This document shows, piece by piece, positions 1 through 11,637 of a DNA stretch of 47,720 nt. The first letter of the stretch is position 1. Every line of letters starts with the position of its first letter. The notes beneath the pieces were generated by a model. That model did no database searches and had not been told where the DNA came from. It saw only the letters and a program-made list of their open reading frames with translations. The translations under genes were made by a program, and so were the position numbers. The stretch covers positions 1 through 47,720 of the forward strand of contig JAUCBJ010000702.1 in assembly GCA_032718475.1 (NCBI GenBank), in the 5' to 3' direction. The DNA comes from Nemertoderma westbladi. Its lineage: Eukaryota > Xenacoelomorpha > Nemertodermatida > Nemertodermatidae.

Positions 1-1510
1 GTTGAATGTCGGTTAGTCCGTGACAGTCCGTCAGACAGTCTGGCTCAGTGTTTGAACGTCATTATCTCAGCCACGACTAGTTCGAACTCAGATTAAATTG
101 TATTTCTAGTAGATTCGGCGTATTATTGGTTGAGAAAAGGTATAGATATTGATGAGTTTATGCCACGCCAAACTTTCATAATTAGACAATAAAAAAGTAA
201 AAAAAATCTTATGTGAATTATACCCACTTCGTTTTAGTACAGGAATTTTATATTCTAAACAACCTATTCTCAATTTCATTTTAATCCTGTTGGGAACAGG
301 TGCATTGGCAGGTTCAATGGCGGATAAATGCGGATAAGGCAGCCCAGATAACCCATTGATGGAAAAGGAACGCAATAGGCTGGGATCCTCGAGGAATTTC
401 AGCCATCAGGACGGCCTCACATAGCCGCCGCAACTAATATATTCCCAATTACAAAGATTCATTGTCCCAAATAGGACCAAACTTCCCATTAACATTGTGC
501 GTTCGATATTTACTTTATATTACGGGGTTTTTATTTTGTCAGAATTCCATTAGCTCAACATTCGAATGAAGGATTAAATATTATACATAGGTTATTCTCA
601 TGCATATTAAGCATTCACGCATAACGCTAACTGCTCAGGGAAAGAACTGAATTTATTGGTGTGCCGTAAACTATTATGTTTTACAATTAGATTTCCTAAA
701 TAACACATTGTTATATAAATAATACACTGTGTTGTGATAATGATCAAACTTATGTTTTTGATATATATGTTTTAATCAATCACAATTAAATTGTTGCTTT
801 ATTAGTTCATGGTAAGAGATACATGTAAAATATTGTTAAAATGTAAATAAAATAAACAAGACTTTACAAAATATTATGACTACTACTGTTTATAATGTAA
901 AGTATAATTCTTTGCGCCATCTATCGGATCCTAGTGGATGTTTACAGAAGCCAAATTCAGCAGCTAGGAGTCAACCCTTTGTAGACAACTTCCATCTCCA
1001 ACTAATCAGAGTAAGTGGACTGACTATAAACGGTTATATATAATAACAGTTTTTTTCAGTATACTTTATTACTAACGTATGAAGACCATTTCATAAACTT
1101 CATTAATCCTTCATTGAACTGTTAAAGGGGGGAATCCCCAATCACCACTGAACCTCAACAATAGGAGCCCTAACAATAGGTTCTACAAAGACATTATATA
1201 CAATGGAACTTTAACTACTTTACATAGATATTGGTATTGGAACCTCTTATGTTATAACTCTTATACACAATAATTTGATGCTATTTAAAATATTTTACCG
1301 CTGAAGAGCAATTATTAGGGCCAAATGCATTCGGTTTTTTTTTTTATTTATTTAAATTAATAAATATAAATGTAAACATTATAGAGAATTAAACACGGCT
1401 CGCTTCATGAATAATTATAATATTCAATAAAAATGACGACTGAAGCGGGATGAAGACGGTTGGACTTCAGTTAGACATATCTATTCCTCTAGACTCTCAT
1501 ACAGTCCTGC
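1..1510. other. Non-genic AT-rich sequence
   Basis: I see no convincing gene here. The only open frame of note (106-375, minus strand, 89 codons) has no recognisable motif. The stretch holds short A/T homopolymers, including a T run near 1327-1340. It could be intergenic, or an intron of the Ser-rich gene whose first visible exon starts at 3826, because that gene's start codon is not in its visible exons. Confidence 0.5.
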
Positions 1511-3202
1511 TGATGTAGTTTCAGCGGTTCCCAGTACAGATGATGTAGTTTCAGCGGTTCCCAGTACAGATGATGTAGTTTCAGCGGTTCCCAGTACAGA
1601 TGATGTAGTTTCAGCGGTTCCCAGTACAGATGATGTAGTTTCAGCGGTTCCCAGTACAGATGATGTAGTTTCAGCGGTTCCCAGTCCAGATGATGTAGTT
1701 TCAGCGGTTCCCAGTACAGATGATGTAGTTTCAGCGGTTCCCAGTACAGATGATGTAGTTTCAGCGGTTCCCAGTACAGATGATGTAGTTTCAGCGGTTC
1801 CCAGTACAGATGATGTAGTTTCAGCGTTTCCCAGTACAGATGATGTAGTTTCAGCGGTTCCCAGTACAGATGATGTAGTTTCAGCGGTTCCCAGTACAGA
1901 TGATGTAGTTTCAGCGGTTCCCAGTACAGATGATGTAGTTTCAGCGGTTCCCAGTACAGATAATGTAGTTTCAGCGGTTCCCAGTACAGATGATGTAGTT
2001 TCAGCGGTTCCCAGTACAGATGATGTAGTTTCAGCGGTTCCCAGTACAGATGATGTAGTTTCAGCGGTTCCCAGTACAGATGATGTAGTTTCAGCGGTTC
2101 CCAGTACAGATGATGTAGTTTCAGCGGTTCCCAGTACAGGTGATGTAGTTTCAGCGGTTCCCAGTACAGATGATGTAGTTTCAGCGGTTCCCAGTACAGA
2201 TGATGTAGTTTCAGCGGTTCCCAGTACAGATGATATAGTTTCAGCGGTTCCCAGTACAGATGATATAGTTTCAGCGGTTCCCAGTACATATGATATAGTT
2301 TCAGCGGTTCCCAGTACATATGATGTAGTTTCAGCGTTTCCCAGTACAGATGATGTAGTTTCAGCGGTTCCCAGTACAGATGATGTAGTTTCAGCGGTTC
2401 CCAGTACAGATGATGTAGTTTCAGCGGTTCCCAGTACATATGATGTAGTTTCAGCGGTTCCCAGTACAGATGATGTAGTTTCAGCGGTTCCCAGTACAGA
2501 TGATGTAGTTTCAGCGGTTCCCAGTACAGATGATGTAGTTTCAGCGGTTCCCAGTACAGATGATGTAGTTTCAGCGGTTCCCAGTACAGATGATGCAGTT
2601 TCAGCGGTTCCCAGTACAGATGATGTAGTTTCAGCGGTTCCCAGTACAGATGATGTAGTTTCAGCGGTTCCCAGTACAGATGATGTAGTTTCAGCGGTTC
2701 CCAGTACAGATGATGTACAGTAGTTTCAGCGGTTCCCAGTACAGATGATGTAGTTTCAACGGTTCCCAGTACAGATGATGAAGTTTCAGCGGTTCCCAGT
2801 ACAGATGATGTAGTTTCAGCGGTTTCCAGTACAGATGATGTAGTTTCAGCGGTTCCCAGTACAGGTGATGTAGTTTCAGCGGTTCCCAGTACAGATGATG
2901 TAGTTTCAGCGGTTCCCAGTACAGATGATGTAGTTTCAGCGGTTCCCAGTACAGATGATGTAGTTTCAGCGGTTCCCAGTACATATGATGTAGTTTCAGC
3001 GGTTCCCAGTACAGATGATGTAGTTTCAGCGGTTCCCAGTACAGATGATGTAGTTTCAGCGGTTCCCAGTACAGATGATGTAGTTTCAGCGGTTCCCAGT
3101 ACAGATGATGTAGTTTCAGCGGTTCCCAGTACAGATGATGTAGTTTCAGCGGTTCCCAGTACAGGTGATGTAGTTTCAGCGGTTCCCAGTACAGATGATG
3201 TA
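1511..3202. repeat. 30-bp minisatellite, about 56 copies
   Basis: The unit is 30 bp, contains GTAGTTTCAGCGGTTCCC, and repeats with almost no variation. One 5-bp insertion near 2718 shifts the phase. Variant units are clustered: GATATA units lie side by side at about 2231-2300, and CATATG variants occur near 2290, 2320, 2440 and 2990. This is the pattern expected from local spread of variants. Because 30 is a multiple of three, the minus strand stays open as a 10-residue peptide repeat (period YWEPLKLHHL). I regard that as a by-product of the period. Confidence 0.95.
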
Positions 3203-3405
3203 TTTCCGATGAGGATTGCGACGATATTCCGCTGAAGGAGGAATCTGTGGGAGCGATTAATAAATTATTTTACTGTGATAAAAACTGTTACTGGCTAATA
3301 CCTTTTTTTATATTTAAAAAACAGTTATATAACTGAGTCCGTAATTTTTATCCCTTAAACTTCAATCGCGTTTCTCAAAATTGCTGGAGTTGACACTCAA
3401 GAATC

Positions 3406-3610
3406 TAGTACATATCCACCCTTCTACATATCCACACTAGTACATATCCACCCTAGTACATATCCACACTTGTACATATCCACCCTTGTACATATCCACC
3501 CTAGTACAAATCCATCCTTGTACATATCCACACTTGTACATATCCATCCTTGTACATATCCACACTTGTACATATCCAACCTAGTACATATCCAACCTTG
3601 TACATATCCA
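3406..3610. repeat. 16-bp minisatellite, about 13 copies
   Basis: Units of the type TACATATCCACCCTTG repeat with a 16-bp step (for example 3409 and 3425). The variable positions are CACC/CACA/CATC/CAAC and CTAG/CTTG. The array ends about 215 bp before the first visible exon of the Ser-rich gene and lies outside its visible coding sequence. Confidence 0.9.
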
Positions 3611-3825
3611 AAGCAAGCAAGCAAAAGAGTAATAATTTAATTAGAGTAATTAAGAGTAAATTAACCATATACAGTAATTATAAAAACCATTTATGTTTTG
3701 AGATAAATAGCGCACTCGCATACATACAGGAAACAGCCAAGAGAGAGCCTTCGGGAAATCTCAGATGTTTCGTGTTATACATTCGCCGATATTTCTCTTT
3801 ACCAGTTTAGACTTTTCATTTTCAG

Positions 3826-4255
3826 AAATCGGTATCTCAAAGCGATAGCCAACCTACCAAGAGTAATTGCGAATCGAGAGTCAAAAGAAATTATCACATC
3901 CGGGAAAAAAGAGACCACGACAATTTCTCAACGACCCACCTTCCTATATTGTCAAGCAGCCAATCAGAACAGACTAATTCCACATCTGGTGATAATACTA
4001 GTTGGGAATCAGATAGCCAATCACTACTTTCTGTGAAAGACTCACAAATAACATCAGACGAAGAAAATACTCTCCATCAATCAACAGATACGCTGAGCCA
4101 ATCAGCGACGACATCGTTGCGGCTGAGCCAATCAGCGACGACATCGTTGCGATATATCTCTCCGCTGCGGGATCCTTTCGAAGCAGTGCGGGAGGAATCC
4201 TTGTTTACTTCGGAAGAAATTCCATATCAGTTTGGGGATATTCAGTTCGGAACAG
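3826..4255 (+). CDS. Ser-rich protein gene, first visible exon
   Basis: The exon begins after an acceptor of the form TTTTCATTTTCAG and ends at a donor ACAG|GTAAAA. Frame 1 is open throughout; the frame closes with TAG at 3808-3810, just upstream of the acceptor, which supports the exon start. It encodes 143 codons plus one base (phase 1). The peptide is rich in Ser, Thr, Gln and Asp and looks disordered. It contains an exact duplication of the 10-residue unit LSQSATTSLR, from a 30-bp direct repeat at 4093-4152. There is no in-frame ATG, so a start exon must lie upstream, perhaps outside the window. I do not recognise the family. Confidence 0.7.
4093..4152 (+). repeat. 30-bp direct duplication inside an exon
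   Basis: Two adjacent copies of a 30-bp unit starting CTGAGCCAATCAGCG differ only at the final base (G/A). They encode the peptide LSQSATTSLR twice within the first visible exon of the Ser-rich gene. Confidence 0.9.
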
Positions 4256-4411
4256 GTAAAATACTCAGTTCAGTATAACATATAAAATAAATATTAAATT
4301 TAAATAAAAGTTTAATTATTGTATTCCAAATGTTTGCGCAGGTTACTGATATTTCATAGGCCTACTTTTAAATATTTTTACATTAATATCATTAACATTA
4401 TTTAAATACAG

Positions 4412-4939
4412 AATTTGGATACAACAACGATATTTACAAACGCTACGAGCGAGTCAGCCAATCAGCTGGCCCCCTACGTAACCGCGGTAACAACAGAACC
4501 AATAGCAACCCCACCAGACTACCATTGCGACCCCACACTGGGAAAACCACCTACAGAGATATGGCGGAAAATAAAAACCCTGGCGGTACAAAATACATAA
4601 CCAGACGAAAACATTCCAAATCAGTTGCCGATAACTCGACAACTGATGGTGTCAAATCCCCGGCTGCAGATAGCAGACAAGTTCTACCGCAACTCAGCGA
4701 GAGAGAAAGCAAACTGTGTTTTCATCATCACGTTACCAAGACAACCCAAACAAACAAAGAGAAACGGCGAAGTAAATATTCCTCCTCCATATCATTGCGT
4801 CATTGTGACGTCACCAACGACACGAGCACATGGGTAGCGGGAGTGTCTACCAGGACTGCGAGTTTATCCTGCACAGGATCGGAAAGTGTTGAATCCTGCG
4901 TTAAAACTCAGAGTCTCTTGGCTCTGTCGCTTTCAGAAG
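4412..4939 (+). CDS. Ser-rich protein gene, second visible exon
   Basis: The acceptor is ATTTAAATACAG and the donor is AGAAG|GTATAT. Joined to the previous exon at phase 1, the frame stays open for all 528 nt and ends again in phase 1, so the exon is symmetric. The peptide is basic and Ser/Thr/Asn-rich, with stretches such as TRRKHSKSVADN and KEKRRSKYSSS that could be phosphorylation or nuclear-localisation-like regions (inference). I see no signal peptide, membrane segment or known domain. Internal ATGs give shorter frames that are parts of this exon. Confidence 0.7.
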
Positions 4940-5183
4940 GTATATATATATGTTTGGGACACCGAAGCACTAAATTGTAACTATATTAAGCTACTGTATG
5001 TTGCATTGCTACAGTAATGTTGTTCAGGAGTACCAATCACGTATTCATACCAAATCGCGTATAAAAGACGCGATTTTATCGAATCAAATAGTGTTGGTTT
5101 CATTTTTATCGTATTTTTTTTCTATTTTTCTTTTCATTACAAATAAAGAACTTCTGAGAACATGGAAAGTCTAACAACAAACC

Positions 5184-5240
5184 TTGCGTAGTGATTGACA
5201 GTTTGCGTAGTGATTGACAGTTTGCGTAGTGATTGACAGT
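5184..5240. repeat. 19-bp tandem repeat, three copies
   Basis: Three exact copies of TTGCGTAGTGATTGACAGT start at 5184, 5203 and 5222, inside the intron between the second and third visible exons of the Ser-rich gene. Confidence 0.9.
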
Positions 5241-5674
5241 TGGACACAAAGTTGCTCGAAGTCATTGATTCGCCTTTAACCCTATCGCCTTTAACCATTA
5301 TTGCCAATGCCAAGAGTTAGCTGGTATTGAGCTTACATTCATCATTAGTATTATCTATTCTTTGGAAATCATGAAATATATTCAAGCCACGTTTACAGAG
5401 GCTTTAACTGCAGATAACTTAACTCACATAAATTTTCAAAATAATAAAAAATACTTTTGTTATTGTATTTGTTTTTGACGTTTCCTTTATAACGATGTGA
5501 TGTAGTTGTTGAGTAATCATTGGTAATTGTTGTTGTTTTACTGGTGATTCATCTCAGTTAGCTAACCCAGTAAAGCGTCAGCCTTAAGATGTGAAAGAAC
5601 TACAGTAAGTTGGATCCCTGTTTTCATAAAGATATATTGTAGTGTATAATAAATTATTGTATAATTTATTTCAG

Positions 5675-6537
5675 ATGTTAGTAATAAAACATCTTCAAGA
5701 GACATAAATTCCTTCCAGTCAACATGTAGCAATAACTCAGAATCCAATTCTAAACCTTCAATGTCATCAAAAGAGCACTCAGATAGTTTGCCAACATCTA
5801 TTGTATGCGATCAAGAAAATTTAAACCCAGAAAATGATAGTAACACCTCTGTTGCGGATAGTAACACCTTCAATGCGGATGGTAACATCTCTGTTGCGGA
5901 TAGTAACACCTTCAATGCGGATGGTAACATCTCTGTTGCGGATAGTAACACCTCTAATGCGGATAGTAGCACATCTAATGCGGATAGTAACTCCATCTAT
6001 GCGGATCGTAGCACCTATGTTGCGGATAGTAACACCACTACTGCGGATAGTAACACATCTATTGCGGATAGTAACTCCACTTATGCGGATAGTAGCACCT
6101 CTGTTGCGGATAGTAACACCTCTATTGCGGATAGTAACACCTCTACTGCGGATAGTAACACCTCTATTGCGGATAGTAACACCTCTACTGCGGATAGTTG
6201 TACCTCTAACACATATGTTTGCAACAGAGAAATAGATATGGCGGAAAGTGTCACTTCTACTGCGGAAAGTTGCAACTCTATTGCAGAAAGTAGCACTTCT
6301 GCTGAGGAATATGTCAGCTCTAATACGGAAAGTTGCAGTTCTGGCGACGGCAGGTCTAGAGATTTAGAAGAAACGGCTGAGGAATTATCCGACGCTTCAT
6401 ATTCGACGTCCGATACTCGTTCCAATTCCTCAATAGACTCTCCTAATAACGACGACTTAGTAACCCTAATGACGTCACCGAATAACCACAGCTACATAAT
6501 AGCCAACAGTTACGTATCTGATACAACCGGAAACTGA
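5675..6537 (+). CDS. Ser-rich protein gene, last exon with 7-residue repeats
   Basis: The acceptor is TAATTTATTTCAG. Entry at phase 1 gives an open frame that ends in TGA at 6535-6537. Together the three exons total 1,821 nt, giving 606 residues plus stop, with both junctions in phase. Positions about 5836-6201 encode roughly 17 tandem heptads of the type ADSNTS plus one variable residue (V, I, T, N or Y). They decay downstream into AESSTS-like copies, followed by a unique acidic Ser-rich tail. The 21-bp DNA unit keeps the frame and also leaves two other frames open (shadows). The protein is probably disordered; its function is unknown. It could be a secreted or cytoplasmic scaffold-like protein, but nothing in the sequence decides this. 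Confidence 0.75.
5836..6201 (+). repeat. 21-bp coding minisatellite
   Basis: About 17 units of 21 bp, core GCGGATAGTAACACC, lie inside the last exon of the Ser-rich gene and encode heptads of the form x-ADSNTS. Alternating Val/Asn, Ile/Thr variants show a two-unit (42-bp) higher-order pattern at both ends of the array. Confidence 0.9.
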
Positions 6538-6750
6538 TTTAAGCTGCTGAAGTAGTGTATACCATTACTACTTGTGCATTTTTACTACAATAAGCTCATA
6601 CTGTAGGTATTGTACAATAATTATTATTTAATTGAAGTTGAAATAATTAAATTAGTTAGACTTTTTAATGTGTAGTCTTAGAGTGTCACAGCGAAAATGC
6701 GAAAATGGCAGTCAAGTAAACACCACCCCCCCCCCCCCCACGCTGTTAGC
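6538..6750 (+). other. Probable 3' UTR and poly(C) tract
   Basis: This follows the TGA of the Ser-rich gene. A variant poly(A) signal ATTAAA lies at 6646-6651; no AATAAA is seen. A run of 14 C residues lies at 6726-6739, just before the next minisatellite. Confidence 0.4.
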
Positions 6751-7498
6751 TATCCACAGTGCCGACAGACCCCAGCAACATAGCGCCCCCAGATCTGGCG
6801 GTCAGCCATACACAGTGCCGGCGGACCCATCAACATAGCGCCCCCAGATCTCGCGGTCAGACATACACAGTGCCGGCGGACCCATCAACATAGCGTCCCC
6901 AGATCTCGCGGTCAGCCATACATACACAGTGCCGGTGGTCCCATCAACATAGCGCCCCCAGATTTCGCGGTCAGCCATACCCAGTGCCGACGGACCCATC
7001 AACATAGCGCCCCCAGATCTCGCGGTCAGACATACACAGTGCCGGCGGACCCATCAACATAGCGCCCCCAGATCTCGCGGTCAGCCATACATACAAAGTG
7101 CCGGCGGTCCCATCAACAAAGCGCCCCCAGATCTCGCGGTCAGCCATACACAGTGCCGGCGGACCCATCAACATAGCGCCCCCAGATCTCGCGGTCAGAC
7201 ATACACAGTGCCGGCGGACCCATCAACATAGCGTCCCCAGATCTCGCGGTCAGACATACACAGTGCCGGCGGACCCATCAACATAGCGCCCCCAGATCTC
7301 GCGGTCAGCCATACATACTCAGTGCCGGTGGTCCCATTAACATAGCGCCCCAGATCTCGCAGTCAGCCATACCCAGTGCCGGCGGACCCATCAACATAGC
7401 GCCCCCAGATCTTGCGGTCAGACATACACAGTGCCGGCGGAACCATCAACATAGCGCCCCCAGATCTCGCGGTCAGCCATACCCAGTGCCCCCGGTCA
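6751..7498. repeat. 55-bp minisatellite, about 13-14 copies
   Basis: The unit is 55 bp with the recognisable blocks CACAGTGCCGGCGGACCC and CCCCCAGATCTCGCGGTCAG. A longer 59-bp variant carries an extra CATA (CATACATACACAG). Unit types recur in a similar order, suggesting higher-order copying. Several short frames are open because of the repeats; I do not call them genes. Confidence 0.92.
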
Positions 7499-9350
7499 GC
7501 CAAAAACTTTCCAAGTTCAACCCTATTCTCAGCATCATGCTGCCGTGCACGCACAATGTTGTGTGCAGGTTAATCCTGCCGGCGGAAACAGTGCTCATCA
7601 AGCTTCAGACGGCGTCTCTGCAGGGTGGTACAGGTTTTTGGCAATGTGATCTTTCTAACTTTATACAACCATATGTTTAACATCTCATTGCTTTTGTGTG
7701 TATCATAGACAACGTTACGTGCACTGTGTACATCATCCTGGTATATGTACCATCCAGAGACCTACAGAGACATACAGAGAACATGTTTAAATATCACACA
7801 GGTACTATATATGGTTAGGTGAGAGATAGTAGTTCCGTTTATTTACTTCCGTTTGTAAAACACCCTCCACCTTGCATTGTAATTTATTGCACTGCACTAA
7901 AATTATACCCAAACGTGTTAGATGTGAGGGATGCTGGAAACAGAAGATGGAGACAGCATAGAAACCGAAGCTTGAGTATTGCTGTTTAGTAGGTACTTAT
8001 TTGTTGTCCCTGTTCACATATAAACCGAAGCTTGAGTATTGCTGTTTAGTAGGTACTTATTTGTTGTCCCTGTTCACATATAAACATTTGATTTTAAACT
8101 TCCAGCTCATGAAAAATCATTGGCTATATTTACAAGCCATCAAATGATATAAAATGCTAGTACAATCAATATCCAGGTGATGCATATCTGATTGATAGAC
8201 TGATTGAACTTTACAGAAAGAGGACCAATGTATTTTGAAAGTTAATTATTCCATAACCTAATCCGATAAATAATAGCCTTTTTTTTATTCTTCGAGTCAC
8301 TGAATATTGTTTAGGTTGGCGTTAAAATTATTCATCCAAACTACGGTAGGCGGCCTACTAATTGTTATAGTTGAATAGTTATCAGTTAATACTACACCCA
8401 CAATATAAACTATCATACGGTATATTTTATTTATTAATTTATATCTTAAGGGCTAGTTGTGTATCTCCAAATTTTAAGCATTTTAATGACAGAATAACGC
8501 CATCTTGCGTCGAGTATCCATAAGATAACATCGTTTGCCAAGTTTACTCTAAATATACTTCCTGATAAGAAAGACACAATGTAATTAATCTAGATGTTTT
8601 TTATTGTACCTACTGTTACTGTACATATGTGACTATATCGGAACACATTCACAGATAATATTAATTAAATTATATTATGAATTTGCATCATTTTAAGAAC
8701 AAATCTTATGGATATACCAAACCTACCGTAGCCTTAACTTATGTAAGTAGGCCTACACTCTTGTACAATAAGGTTTATTTTACTTTAATTCAAATACAAT
8801 CGTATTTGCAATACTTTCATAATATTGATAATTTGACGATGTATCATGTTTGTAATTGGTGGACCTTTGACCTTATATATTTTAGGTTGTATGTAAGTAA
8901 AACTATATGTAATGTAATATATGTACATTGTGCAGACAATATTTTCTCAAGTTTGTTGGTACTAACTAATGAACTAAAGTATCTCGCTAAGTTTTGTAGG
9001 TCTGGTAGGCCTATGTTCGTATGTAGTTTGTTCCGCAATCGCATATGCTACCTGCACTGTTTGTTTTCGTCATATTACATTTAAAAATTAAAGTTTATTT
9101 ATAAATAGTAATAATTTATATTTACTAATAAATTATTAATATATTTATAATTACATGATATTTACGCTATTTATCAAATCGTTATTAACTATTTACTAAA
9201 ACAAATGTAATCTTGTAAAGGTAATGAGCTAATTTGAAGTAAAAATTCCATTCAAAAATTAATGATAAGGAAATAGTATCGAAATAGTAAAAACATTTTT
9301 CCTCGGCTACGATAATAATATACTTTTACTAGTCATCGGAAATGCGGATT
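7499..9350. other. Intergenic AT-rich sequence
   Basis: No supportable gene. An open frame at 8677-9084 (135 codons, + strand) is AT-driven and has no motif. The only structure I see is the 60-bp duplication at 7962-8081. Confidence 0.5.
7962..8081. repeat. 60-bp exact tandem duplication
   Basis: Two adjacent copies of a 60-bp unit starting AAACCGAAGCTTGAG begin at 7962 and 8022 and appear identical, so the duplication is recent. Confidence 0.92.
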
Positions 9351-10234
9351 AAGGCAGGCCGGTTTACATATGGCCGGCAACTTTTAGATCAACTTTGTCA
9401 GCAACTTGTAGAGCAACCCGACTTACTTATAAATTGCTCCGTGTAAACACAAAAAAAAATCCTGAAAATTGTTTCCTGGAGTTTCCGCTTGGGAGTATAG
9501 TTCTAGGGGGTCCACACTGGAACAGAGTCGTCAGACTTCGTGCGTAATTCATGGCCTAAAGGCCGAAGAAAATTTCCTTTAAATTAAATTATATTTGATA
9601 AAAATGTGTTTTAGTGAAAAATTCCATGGATGTTTATTGTTTACCCCAATTTGAATATTATTATTTCTACTTTATTCCAATGTTTACTCAGTAGTTTTAT
9701 AGTATTAAGGAATACCGTTAGTACTAGTTTAGTACACTATGCACACACACTGAAATAGCTAACCACTCATGAGAGATCGGGTAGTGGTGTGTTATTGGTA
9801 CACCCCCCTCAAAAATTTTATAATATCTAGTTTGCAATTTCTTTTTCCGTTCAGCACAGCAGACTTCTGGAATTATTCAAAATATCTATGAAGTTGAAAC
9901 ACGAAAGATAAATTATGTAGGAAAGTTATTCTGGTACACTTATAGCTTTCCCGCATTACAATGTCCTGCTGTTTAACTAAAGGTTTAATTGATTTACTGA
10001 GGAACTCCAATGTGTCGCAATCCATTCGCAGATATTGCTGATATTGTTGTACATCTACTATGTACCATGTACTCTAATAACTCTTGCATTGTGGATTGCG
10101 ATATGCACTTTCCTATGGAAATATGCAAATTTCCTTTGCTCCCCACAGACAGCCAGGAAATCGGTACACCTTGCGATTTCCTTTGCTCCCCAGACAGCCA
10201 GGTATTGGTGCACCTTGCAATTTCCGTTGCTCCC

Positions 10235-10650
10235 AAGACCGATCCCCAGACAGCTCCCCAGACCGCTCCCCAGACCGCTCCCCAGACCGCCAGGTATTGG
10301 TACACTTTGCGAGTTCTTTTCTCCCAAGACCGATCCCCAGACAGCTCCCCAAACCGCTCCCCAGACCGCTCCCCAGATCGCTCACCAGACCGCTCCCCTG
10401 ACCGCAACCCAGACAGCTGCCCAGACCGCTCCCCAGACCGCTCCACAGATCGCTCCCCAGACTGCTCACCAGACCGCTCAACAGACCGCTCCCCAGACCG
10501 CTCCCCAGACCGCTCCCCAGACCGCTCCCTGTACCGCTCCCCGGACCTATCTCTGTACCGCCCCCCAGACTGCTCCCCGGACCGCTCCCTGTACCGCCCC
10601 CCAGACCGCTCCCCGGACCGCTCTCTGTACCGCCCCCCAGACTGCTCCCC
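10235..10650. repeat. 12-bp minisatellite (CAGACCGCTCCC)
   Basis: Tandem 12-bp units carry point variants (CAGACAGCTCCC, CAGATCGCTCAC, CTGTACCGCCCC). They are embedded in longer copies of a block that contains GGTATTGG plus TACACTTTGCGA (about 10140, 10200, 10280 and 10655). The period leaves frames open on both strands, which explains the overlapping Arg/Ser/Pro/Asp and Gln/Thr/Ala/Pro open frames. Confidence 0.9.
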
Positions 10651-10769
10651 AGGTATTGGTACACTTTTGTGCCGTTTCCTATTTCGATATTTTTTTGCAA
10701 ATTATTTTATATTTCATCGAGCCGATTTTTATCAAGATTACAAATTTTAAAACCGTTTAGCCAGATCTG

Positions 10770-10990
10770 CCTTCCCAAGATATGTCTGTCTGTCCGTCAG
10801 TATGTCTGTCCGTCAATAAAAAGCATACTTTCTGTCCAAACAATTCCCTGTATGGGTTTCGGTGACTTAATCTCTGATGTCATAATTCAAATATGGCCTC
10901 GTCGTTTCTGTCTGTATGCCTGTCAATCTGTCCATCAAAATATAACCGACAGTCTGACAGCCAAACAGACAATTTGCAATTCATCAATGA
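10770..10990. repeat. TGTC/GTCTG-rich simple sequence
   Basis: Imperfect tetranucleotide-like sequence (TGTCTGTCTGTCCGTC and relatives) is scattered through this stretch, downstream of the 12-bp array. Confidence 0.5.
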
Positions 10991-11341
10991 TTAAATCTGA
11001 CACTCGAAATGAATTCTGCGACCAGGAATACCCCTATAGCTAAACTTCTAGCTAGATGGTGTGCCTTTTTATAATATTTGACGGTACGAAGAGTAGTGTT
11101 TTTAGTAGTAGAAATAATTTTATGCTACTAAATAGCAGTAAATTATTATAACTATATAAAAAAAAAAAATTTCAACCACCTACAGTTATCAGTGACCATT
11201 ATTCCAAAAATTATTCAATTTGGACAAAGCCTTGCCCTGTTTTACGGTTTTCATTGACTGTGTTAATGAAAAAACTTTCGATTTGGGTAAATTAGTTGCC
11301 GGTAAATTTGCTCTAAAAGTCGCCACGTGTAAACCGGCCTT

Positions 11342-11637
11342 GAGAAATTCATACAACAAATTTTGTAAATGAAATATAATTAATACCATTTATATACAAT
11401 AATAAATGCGTCAACCAAAGTAGTGAATTATTTCTGTACTGATATTTAGTTTGTCATTAAAGAACTCAAGTTTCCATTAATACACCTTATATCCCGCCCG
11501 GTTATTAATGTCAATTATATGGAAAGATGAAACAATGAATTGAGATCTACGTGCAAAAGAGTTGGCGAGAAATTAATTCAAACTCAGAAACTATATATAA
11601 TTGCAATAAAAAAATCATATTTGGCGCAGCAATTGCT
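11342..11637 (+). promoter_or_regulatory. Upstream region / 5' UTR of the Crk gene
   Basis: This is the sequence before the Crk ATG. I see no clear TATA box; a GC-rich CCCGCCCGG sits near 11492-11500. An ATG-free open frame runs into the coding exon from about 11551. A non-coding first exon further upstream cannot be excluded. Confidence 0.3.

Larger units (their letters stand above)
9351..11341. mobile_element. Possible non-autonomous inverted-repeat element
   Basis: The left end, from 9351, carries AAGGCAGGCCGGTTTACA followed by GGCAACTTTTAGATCAA. The right end, read on the complement from 11341 down to about 11293, carries AAGGCCGGTTTACACGTGG followed by ACTTTTAGAGCAAATTT. The two arms match imperfectly over roughly 50 bp. 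The interior holds no transposase frame, only a 12-bp minisatellite and (TGTC)-rich sequence. I cannot define a target duplication. It might be a DNA transposon derivative or two copies of one short repeat in opposite orientation. Confidence 0.4.

Noticed and set aside
1489-2439. Minus-strand 316-codon open frame of YWEPLKLHHL repeats
   Set aside because: It follows from a 30-bp (3n) satellite with no stop in that frame; there is no unique sequence, splice context or start support.
3203-3300. Short acidic peptide (DEDCDDIPLKEES) as an upstream exon of the Ser-rich gene
   Set aside because: The frame has a stop two codons upstream, with no acceptor AG between the stop and the peptide, and no donor was found.
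8677-9084. 135-codon + strand frame
   Set aside because: AT-rich, Tyr/Phe/Ile-heavy, with no recognisable domain and no splice or regulatory context.
10010-10750. Overlapping Arg/Ser/Pro/Asp-rich and Gln/Thr/Ala/Pro-rich frames
   Set aside because: All come from the 12-bp satellite, open in several frames on both strands; the unique flanks show no motif or splice logic.
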